Assembly (NCBI GenBank): GCA_029532625.1
Contig: JARFXM010000008.1
Location: 2,294,001 to 2,358,000 of the forward strand
Direction of reading: 5' to 3'
DNA length: 64,000 nucleotides
Origin: Lomentospora prolificans
Lineage: Eukaryota; Ascomycota; Sordariomycetes; Microascales; Microascaceae
Under the pieces are notes generated by a model. It was given only the letters and a program-made list of their open reading frames with translations, searched no databases and had not been told where the DNA came from. Position numbers and translations under genes: made by a program. Of this stretch, positions 52,160 through 61,660 are shown piece after piece (within the stretch, counting starts at the first letter, position 1; every line of letters starts with the position of its first letter).

Positions 52160-55100
52160 TTCCCTCAAAGGAGATATGGTGGAGCACTTAAGATGTCAGC
52201 GCTGCATACGCGAGGCTTCTAGTCCTTCTGGCGTCGTTCTTAGGCCCACCCTTGAGACGCTACAGAGAGTGACATGTGCAGCACGAGAGAAGGTCTCCTC
52301 AAATAGTTCGCTCCTTTGCCCGTTGTGGTAGTAGTGTAGTGATATCGCGGAATTGAGAGCTGGCAGAAGTGACGGTGGCAGCAGCATGCGGGGCAATGGG
52401 GAATACCTTGCCGTTCACAGATAGCGGCTTTGGTCATCTGCCTCTTCCTCGCAACGTGGTTGCCCATTTCCATCGGGAGCTGTGAGCTGTCGGGATTGTG
52501 GCTAAACACGTTATGGCACGCTCCAAGCGGGAAGAGTGAAGGGGAATATGAGCTACGGTTCATGCGCGCTGCCGATGCTGAACGTGAGGAAAGCGGTGTG
52601 CAAGAGGAACTGTCTATATCGCAGAAGAAAGGCTGATTTTTCAGGCATCTTCGTCCCGCGAGTGGAGCCCTGCTGAGGAGGTCAGACTGAATCGGTGGAT
52701 TCGTCCGTGAGAAGGACTTCGAGGCCCTGCAAGCTTGACGGGACTCCCGTGGACTACTGTACGAGCTTGAAAGGCGACTATTTCCCCTAATCTCCGCCAA
52801 GCAGTGGCGCGGAGGCGACCAGGAAGAGGGGCGAAGATGGGGTATGACAGTCTGTTCGTCATGGCCCATACGTCTACTCAGTAGTATTATGAACCAGTTA
52901 ACGTTGGCAGGACTATACTTGTACGAAGAGCAGTTGGCCAGGCCTAGCGTAGAAAACAACGGGCCTGCCTCCCTGAGAAGATGGCTGGAGACGGGGAGGG
53001 GGGTGTGCAGGGTCGAGTCTGTGCTAATGGAAGCTATCCTCCCCTCGCTCCACAAATGGCAATGGCCAAGTGGTGTTTTGTTTGTGCTAAAGACGGACAG
53101 GGAAAGTAAAAATTGATCCTACCGATGATGATGTTGACGGGGTGTCTGCAAGGTACGGACAGGTACAGAGAAGGGAGAGTTCCTTGTTCATCGCACGGCC
53201 TTTCCATCTTGAATGAGACTGACGTCGCGACATCAGTACGGACGAATCGCAATATTCCAGTGAATGACAGCTGCGCCGGATGAGAGCTATTAAGCACGAT
53301 GCCCTTCTAAATGGACATCCTACCAGTCGAGCGTGGGACATTCGGCTTAACCGAGATACCTAAGGGCCGCCATCGAAGAGCAAACCGCCTCAGAGAAGGT
53401 TATGGCATGTCCGTTCTTGCCGATTTCCAAGACGTGGACGTTATCGGTGGAAATAGGAACTGTCAGCCAAACGGACTTGGCCCACGGTGACAATAGCGTG
53501 CCCTTGTGGCATCTCCCTAATTTCCGCTCGTCTGGCCAGGCTAGGAGGATTTTCATCCAGTTGTGTTTTACCTGGCTGTGGAAGAGCAGCCATGGAATTG
53601 TACCCTTTTTGGTGGCCATGACAGTTGGAAGGGGGTTTTTTTAGCTGGCTGTTCCAGGGGGGCTGGCTAGCGAGTTAACTTACTTTGCGGCGCCAGTGTC
53701 TGTTCAAGCGAGGAGCTTCTAGCGGCATTCTGGAGGTCAAGTGCCGTCGCACAGCCAGGCCTGGCTCAGGAAAGGATCGGCCACCGCTGAACCTCGTAAA
53801 TATACGCATGCGCCAAGCGTAAAACACGCCAGGCTATACTCGGTCAAAATTATCCAAGATCATGACGTTAAAAGTGACGAGCTAAGCTCACGTTGAAAAG
53901 CTGGCGATGTCATTGTGGCGATGGACGCTTGCCCGGGGTTAAGTGATGGCACTAAATTGATAGTACAAGGAAACGCAAGTCATGAGCCGCGGGCGGAAGG
54001 CGGTCTGGCACGAGATGACTTACTCGAGCCCGTCAATCTCACCAGAGTCGAGCAAAGTCTGGTTCATGATCACCCAGGCCTCAAGCCCGGGGGTGCAACA
54101 CCCCGCAAAATGGATAGTCTCGGCCGTCGTTTTCAATTGGGTTTGGTATTATCTTCTTAGTGGTAGTGAGCAAGCCAAGTCATGATCCAGACCGAATCTG
54201 ACATTAGTCGGCCTAGGATTGGGGTTTCCTTGACTAATGTCTCATCTTAGTATCCCCAGCAAGAAGGATCGCCGGATGGGCCAATGCAATTAGAGGGCCG
54301 AGTAAATGTTATTTGGATCGCGTGGCGATGTGCGGACGGACGAGGCGCCAGCGTGTTGTGCCGTCGATGACCTTGCGCATTCGACCTCCCTTTTGCCAGC
54401 CCTTGTCTAGTCTGGCTGTGAAGTAATAGGGGAGACGGACGGCGACACTTTCGTAAAAGACACCACTAGATTTTAGGGTGCGGCATCACACTTCGTCCAG
54501 CTGGTCAGGGCAGCATACGTCAATCGATGTTCCCTGCCCACCGTTGCAACCGCCTGGTTGGCTCTGAAAGGAGCCACACCCCTGGAAGCGACGGAAAGGA
54601 AGGGCATAATACTTCGTAGCTCGTATTCTTACTCGCCCAGCACTCTCTTTGCAAGCCGGGACAACCCGGCCTTGTCGTGTCGCCGTCATGGAGAAGGGCC
54701 ATGCTCTGGTCCTGGGAGAAGAGCCTTCCCCTGGAAAAAAGAGATTGCACTTGGACAACAACGGGCCAGTTGTTGGTCCGATATTCATGCATGAACGCTT
54801 ATCCAGCCAGATGGGGAAAGTATTGGGGGGCGTGGGCGTGCCCGTTTTGTGGTGCGAGTGTCTTGGGGAGGCGAAAACACGGAACGGCGGCGAGAAGCTC
54901 CGGGGTTGGTTCGATTGGGGCTTGCTGGGTGAGCTTTGAACAGCCAAGACAACCAGCGACAAAGTCGAATCTGGCCTGGCTGCTTCCCCACAAAACCGTG
55001 TTGCCTACGAAGTACTTAGTAGCTGGCCAGCCAGCGATCGCGGGGTACCTCCTGTCTGCGCGGGAATTGACCAGTCCTTCTAGGTTAAGAATTGCTGGCT

Positions 55101-57877
55101 GGCGGTACGAAGTACTTCGTCCACGGCCTAATACCCGTGCTGGGTTTGTGCGGTCATCATCACCAACGGTACTACGGCTGGCAGGGGGATGTTCGCTGGC
55201 ACCATCCTGTGCCTGGCTCTGCCTTCAATGGTTCGTGTCCTTGCAGCAGCTTTCCTTTGCCAGGCTGGCTGTGGTGAGGGTCAGGCCAGCATGACAGCAT
55301 GCTACAAATCAAACTTCTGTGATAGGGCAGCATGATGCAGGTTTAATGTCAACTTCTCTTCAAATATTGATTACCTCGCAAAAACGTATCCATGGGATTA
55401 TCAGCAAAAACACTCAACGCATCATCTTCGTACTCTCCGAGCCAAGTCCGCCACCTGATGGCCCCTAGTCCTCATAGAAAAATGAATCGACCCTCTAAAG
55501 CACATGTCGTCTCTCCCTCTTGGGCGACACCAATGAAATAACTTCTCGAATCCGGTTAGGGTCCATGAACGCCTTAACAGCCCCTGCCAGCCTGCTATAA
55601 ACTACAACTTGTACAGCTCGGTACACTCTGCTGGTCGATGTCGCCGTACCTTTTAGTCTCCCTTCATCCAGCCTGTGTCCTGCGAAAAAACAGACTATTC
55701 CACCCTTGAAAGCCACGATGAACCTGACCTTCCCGCCTCGAGTTAGTCGCCTCTCTACGCGAGATAAGATCTCGCCAGCGGTGGACCTCTCCCCACATTT
55801 TATATCCCTCCTAGCGTAACAAGCCCAGCGGGCGCTGATAGACGAGAATCTCCCCTTCCATCATCCACCCCTTCCCGATCGACTGTGCGCATCTATCCAT
55901 CGAGGTTGTCTTTTTATTTTATCATGATGATGATCACCATGAAACATATCGGGCATGGTGAAGAGGGGCAGGCCCAGCTTCGGTTAGGATCTCTCGCCTA
56001 ACTCTCTTTGGAGATCTTCATGAGGAGATAAGCTAGTCACATCACATGCTAGAGATTCAGAATTCTAGGCCATAGTCGAAGCCAGGCTAGTCGTGGTGAT
56101 AGAGACTACTTGTACTTCGTAAAGACCCCTCTGAACCATTCACGATAACGTCGGCTCCACCACCAGGCTACCACTAATAGTTCCCAAGCTCTGAGATAGC
56201 TCTGCAAGTTACCTTTTGGCGTGGTGTCCTGCTTAGTCCTGCTTGACTTATTTCCGCTCAGTTTTTGTCAGGAAACGGAGCCAACGTCACCAGACAGCTC
56301 GCCAGCTGGCTAAACCTCATCCGCTCACACACTAGCCAGCCGTTAGGGGATGACGGAGCCCTGTTCTGATCTAGTTCTTGCCAGGCTACTCACAGCCAAC
56401 ACAAAGCCTAAACCACCCAGCTGGAATGGCGATCGGCTCCCCCCTCTGAACTTACCAACACGTCTCCCATTGTCTTCAATCCCTTCGGTTGGCGCTATTC
56501 AAAACGCCATCAATGGTGCGTGCCACCGCTAAGCTTTCCGTCCCACACAGACGAAGCGCTAAAAAAGAAAAATGGGATGGGAAGCCAAGCGCAGCGTGTG
56601 GAATACGCTGTAATTAATACACAAACTCCACACAACACACCTGCTCCGTGGTTCTCTGTGGTAGTGGTGGTCCCCGAACGACAGTGCGCCCCCAGGAACC
56701 ATCAATCCTCGCTACCAGAAGTAGCGGCAAACCCAGCTGAATGGAGACGATCTACCTTCGTACACACCCTCTTTCCCTCTTCCCACCATCATCTGTTAAC
56801 AAAAGTAGAGTTTCGCCGTCTCTCCGCTTTTTTTTTTTCTTCCTTTCCGTAAGGGAGGGAGGGGGCTCTTAATTTCCGCGGAAATAGAGATTCGTGGAGA
56901 GGTTCGTGGCCCTGATTCCCGAGGCTTTGTCGCCGAGTTCAGCTGGAGTTCGCGAGTGTCGGCTCATGCGGAGCGGGATGCAATGGGTTGGTCAAAACTG
57001 GGCTAGCTGGAGTGGAAAAGAGGGTTAGATTGTCTCAGGCGAGTGTTCCCCCCCCTGACTTCGCTTGTCTGTGTTGTAGCCGTTTGGCGTCTTTTGTTGT
57101 GTATTGGAAGGGGTGGTGGAGGCATGTGTATCTATCTGAGCTAGCCGATGCAAGGCTGGAGCTGAGTGAGACTGGAGATTGAGTCTGGCTGCTAGTTGCT
57201 GTTTAACTGTAGATAGCAAGTAGGGTTGGAGGGAAAACCGTGAGAGTAAAGATCAGTCAGTGTTGGGCGATAGCTATCAATTATCAATTGGATCTCTGTT
57301 CGCCAGCTGGCTATACTGGAGGGCAACGCCAGTAGATGTCTGCTAACCAATGGCGACCCCGTTGAATACCAAACCAGCCAAGGTAGATATATGATGGACT
57401 TCAAGCGAGCAGATATAGAAGTGGTCGTGAGGTTGGTCTGGCGCAAGCAACGACAACGTCAAGCGGTGTAGTCGTGCCAAGATAAAGAGCAATTGCCGTC
57501 ATTTCTACCAACTTCGTTCATCTGATATACATATCTATGAATCAGCACCTGTCGTTTTGAATATTCTCGACCTCGTGCTCCTGGCAGATCGTAACATTCT
57601 CTAGCATAAACATAGGGTCTCGACCCCGGGAAGAAGAATCATTCCATTTCATGACTTCATACCCTCGATCCAGTCAGCTTCGGGGCCAACAACACACAAG
57701 CCGTGTTGAGACGGCTTTACACGATGAAAAGAAATCTATCGCTCGACATGAAAGAGAAAAATATGACTGTTCCGTCCTGCCGTGATGAAACCTTCCCTTA
57801 CCAGCTAGTAGAGAGGTTGAAAACTCTGAAAAAAAAAAAAAAAAAAACCAAAACGTAGTAGAAGGTCTCCCCTTCAA

Positions 57878-60800
57878 TTATCCGACCACGTCCAAGTTCT
57901 CAAGCTTGGGCGTGATACCCTGTAGCGAAACCACGGAGTCTTGTTCGCTGACCGCTGATCCATCGCTGGTTGTTAGGCCCTTTCGGATTGCAAGAACGTT
58001 ATCGACGATGACGGCGTCGATACCCTCTTTTACCTGTCTCTGTTATGGGCATTAGCGTTCAGTTCGACGTATGAACTTCGTTCCGGCAAACAACCTACCT
58101 GAACCATCATAGGGTCATTGTTTAGGACACCGTAGCTGACACACACCAGCCCCCTCTCCTTAACAACCCTGACAAGTCTAGGGCTGTTGACGAAGGGTTC
58201 CGCCGCGCTGACGGTGCCTAGCAAATTCCATCGGCTTGCGAATCGAATCGCTTCCTGAAGCGACGATGCCCGAACGTCTCCGACGGGGCTAGTACCAGCA
58301 TCCGTTAAGAACATGATAGGAATTGACGGTTGCTTGAAGCTGAGGCACAGGCAGATGTCGGGGTTGAAGGACGAGAAGATGATGTGGCGGTCGTTGGCCA
58401 AATCGTACACCTTTGATAGGACCGTGTCGCAGAAGGAGTTGAGTTCGACGGCATAAGTGTCCATCTCGTGCTCTTCGCTCTCGTGTAGCATAGGATACTT
58501 CATCTCAATGTTGAAACCAACGTGCTCCGGAATCTTGCGAAATAGGTCCTCGAGCGTCGCGAAGGGCGCCTGGATAAAGTTGCCTCGAGAATTCGCCTTG
58601 TAGCCCTTGCTCTTGAAGTCGCGAGTGTGTCGCATACGTTCCTCCATCGCCGTGTGCTGTCTAACCTCTTCCTCTACAGCCTTGACAGACTTGCGAGTGT
58701 CGAGACTATTACTGCGAGGTCTCCGGCGAGGGTCCCCGAGCTTCTGGTCCTTGTATTTAAATCGGGTAGAGTCAGGGTTGATGTGCAGGAACTGCTCCAG
58801 AGTTAAAGTGTGCACTGGGGCATCAATACCAGTCTCGCTAACAAGGAAGTCGTGATATATGACAGGAACATGATCCTTGGTGAGTTGCACGTCGAATTCT
58901 ACGTATTGGGCGCCCAGGTTGGCTGCAGCAATGAACGATGGTACAGTGTTCTCTCCGAGCTGAAGAGACCTCGTAGACGAAACATTCTTGCCCAAGCCAC
59001 GGTGGCCAATGACCATGGTGTCGGCAAGCTTCTTCCAGTAGGTCTGTTTCGAAGTAATCTCCATCTTGGGATGGGAGAAAGGCGTGATGATGAGGAAGTT
59101 GAAGTTAACCGTGCCAATAACTTCGAGGTTGCTTGCCATTATGGGAATGCATACGTCTCCCTGAAGACTCATCCGCTTCGTACCAACCGCAGGTCTGATT
59201 GACGAGAGGAGAGCTACACCTCTGCCAATCTTGTCCTTGGTATTGCCGGAGTAGGTTGGCACGATATCGAAGAGAATCTTGACCTTCGTGGCGTCGTGCG
59301 CTGTGAAGACAACTGGCTCGGTCGCGATGTTTTCGTGGACAGGGAGATCGATGATGGTGGGCTCGCCCTGCGCGCCACTTGCCGAGACCACGACCGAAAG
59401 CGCCGTATCGAGGCCGGTGAGATGCGCTTCGGTGAGCGGGACCTTCTCGAGCTTAACGGCGTCCACGCTCTTTCTCATGTCCATCGATCCCAGACTGACC
59501 AGAATAAGACTCTCATTGGTGAGGTAGCGATGACCAAAAGACTTGACTAGCTCGACCGGTTTCGAGGCGGCGCCATTGGAACGGCGCTCCTGGATGGACG
59601 AATTCTCGGGGCGGGGGCTAGGACTTCTAGAGGGTTTACTCGTCGCCGCAAGTCCATCCTCCATATGGGAGTCGAGAAGGCGTGCGATTTCCATATGCCC
59701 GCGCAACGCAGCGTGCTCCTTGGCCATCCAGCCGGAAGAATCAGGGCTGGAAAGGTTGGCTCCCGCATCGATGAGAAGCTTGACAATTTCAATCTGCCCA
59801 TCCACAGCAGCAACGTGCAGAGGTGTCCAGGCGTAGGTGGACTCGGTGATCTCGATGTCGGCTTTCTGATCCGGCCCTCCCTCGATAAGCACCTTGGCGC
59901 ACTCAACGTGGCCGAAACGGGCCGCAACATGAAGAGCGGTCTCGCCCGTCTTATCCTGCCAGTTAATGTCCAGACCAGCATTGACAAGCATCTTGACTAT
60001 CACGTCAAAGTTGGCTTTAGTAGCTAGTCCCAAAATGGCGCCAGGCTTGGAGGCGTGCATATTGGTGACAACGCCGTTGCTGGTTGGCTGCTTCCTCGTC
60101 ATTGCAGTAAGCAGTGCTTGGGTCGTCTTAGGATGTCCGCCAATAACACTTAGGTGCAGAGGACCATGTCCATCCACATCCTGCCACTCAGGGGAGAAGA
60201 GGTCGTCCTCGAGGGTAAACTGACCCCATGCCTTCATCCTCGCCATTATGATCTCACACAAGACGACGAAGCCGAAATGGGCAGCATAGTGAAGTGGAAA
60301 CCGGCCAAAAGAGTCCTTGCTTTTCAGCGCGGGTCTTTGCTCAGGCGCGAGCTTGTCGAGGAGGTAAATAAGAAGCTGGACAGCCTCGTCGTCCTTGCCG
60401 AGGAGGCCAGCCTCATTCTGGTTGAGGGCCTTCGGCGAGGAGGCGGCTGAAGCAGCGGGCTGGAGATACTGCGAGCTGAACTGAGTGCCCGTGTGGAACG
60501 GATAAGTGTTAGTGCTCTGCTCCTTGGTTGCGGACGCCCTAGTCCTGCCTATGTGCATAACGAGGCGGTGAATGCAGTTTCTCGAGTTGATATCGTCTGG
60601 TTCGTCAAGGGTCTTAACCTTGCTGAGAAGGTAGTCGATGCATTTCTTAGAGCGCGAGGTCATTGATCGTTGGAGGAGATTAAGGAGAAGTGGCTGGTAA
60701 GAGGGCTCGACTAGGGCGGTCGTTTCGTTAAGGTTCGCTTCCAGGGCGGGCAAATCATCGGCTCGCACTGCCTGGTCCAGCGCATCGAGGCGAGACTGAG

Positions 60801-61613
60801 GTAGACTGAGGGCACCCTTTGCAGAGGCCCTGCCTAGGGAACGCCCAGACCTATCGGACCTGGAATCGTCAATGTTTTGGGCGTCCCCAAGGACAGAGAG
60901 CCACTTGTTGATCTCAGCAAGGCGGCGAGTGACATTCATGTCTCTCGCGAAAGGCTTGGGGTCGACCTTAGTAGAGATGTAGCCGTGTTGAGTTGCTACG
61001 TGGGGAACCTTCTTGTCGAGCTTCTTCGTAATCTTGACAAAGCCCTTTCGGTTAATCTCACCGAACCACTGGAGATTGCGTAACTGATGTCTTAGCTCTA
61101 GCAACGCGCCAATGAGCTCCTCGATCTCATCAGCATCCAAGGTGGAGACGACTTCTGGAACGTTGCCGTATCTCTCATGAAGGAGATTAAGTCGCCTTAA
61201 AGCATCAGCCAGCTTCTTATTATAGAACGAGTCCACGTCCTCAAGGTTGCGATCAAGGACAAAGAAGAACTCTGCGGCGAAACACAGTCAGCTCCCGGGC
61301 TCGAGACTGCCATTTAAGACATATCGACAAGCTGCTTACCTGCCAAGTCAACCGATTCTCCATTCTGGGCGGCAGTAGAAGCTGCCTTGACCAGTTTTTT
61401 TAAGCCTTTATAGTTTATGTAAAAGGCAGCCCATTCAGGCACCTGATTTCGGGGGAGGCTGCGGGCAGAGAAGGATTAGCGAGCTCTCAGGCGAGCACAG
61501 CTACAGAGCTTGCATCATGGATTACTCAGCCGGCCGAGGTCAAAAAAACTCGGACTCTGCAGCGAAAGGGGGGAGAAAGAAGGGGACCACACAGACTTTT
61601 TACCAAACTTCAT
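57878..61613 (-). CDS. gde1: glycerophosphocholine phosphodiesterase, GDE1 type (SPX-ankyrin-GDPD)
   Basis: Cytosolic enzyme that, by family knowledge, hydrolyses glycerophosphocholine to glycerol-3-phosphate and choline. Four exons: 61613-61597 (17 nt), 61458-61340, 61271-58099 and 58033-57878, giving 1154 aa; introns of 138, 68 and 65 nt. The N-terminus MKFGKNLPRNQVPEW and the lysine cluster KITKKLDKK (125-133) define an SPX domain, which in this family senses inositol pyrophosphates. Ankyrin repeats cover about 363-578. The GDPD domain keeps its catalytic set: H802-R803-G, E819-N-T, E837-F-D839, H852-D853 and E968-M-K970. This separates it from Pho81/NUC-2 relatives with the same layout, whose GDPD region I understand to be degenerate. 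The start is fixed because only the GTCTGT donor joins exon 1 in phase to the conserved LPRNQVPEW. Two upstream AUGs lie in the leader. I saw no CACGTG/T phosphate box in the 1 kb upstream. Confidence 0.94.
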
Positions 61614-61660
61614 GATGACAATTGAGCTGTGTGTTGCTCTTGAAGTTCTGGCCATCCCAT
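61610..61660 (-). promoter_or_regulatory. uORF overlapping the gde1 start, plus an in-frame upstream AUG
   Basis: A 16-codon uORF starts at 61660 and its TGA overlaps the main ATG as ATGA (61613-61610). A second upstream ATG at 61655-61653 is in frame with gde1 and would add 14 residues before MKFGK. If the transcript includes this segment, scanning ribosomes meet both before the canonical start. SPX domains normally begin exactly at this Met, so I keep 61613 as the start. An effect on translation is inferred. Confidence 0.5.

Larger units (their letters stand above)
42704..57877. other. gene-poor interval, part 4
   Basis: About 15.2 kb with no supportable gene. It holds T/A/G/C runs (43151-43169 T19, 44312-44324 C13, 50740-50760 G21, 52139-52159 G21, 57829-57847 A19), a perfect hairpin at 46153-46171, a strongly pyrimidine-rich block near 46840-47450 and a purine-rich block at about 47480-47590. 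The motifs TACTTCGTA and GCCAGC cluster at 54.6-57.3 kb. The longest frame, 52240-53055 on the minus strand (271 codons), starts at TTG and is Ser/Cys-rich; I do not annotate it. Confidence 0.5.

Noticed and set aside
54677..55294. 205-codon + strand ORF
   Set aside because: Much of its translation comes from the dispersed GCCAGC and TACTTCGTA motifs; composition is Trp/Cys/Arg-rich without codon bias.
9026..57877. RIP-mutated transposon island
   Set aside because: The DNA is not visibly AT-rich, no long repeats, terminal repeats, transposase or reverse-transcriptase motifs are visible, and the dispersed motifs are GC-containing.
61597..61613. GTAAAA at 61603 as the first gde1 donor
   Set aside because: It would join exon 2 out of frame and lose the conserved LPRNQVPEW of the SPX domain; GTCTGT at 61596 keeps the frame.
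57878..61613. Pho81/NUC-2 identity for the SPX-ankyrin-GDPD protein
   Set aside because: The layout is shared, but all GDPD catalytic motifs are intact here, which fits an active GDE1-type phosphodiesterase better.
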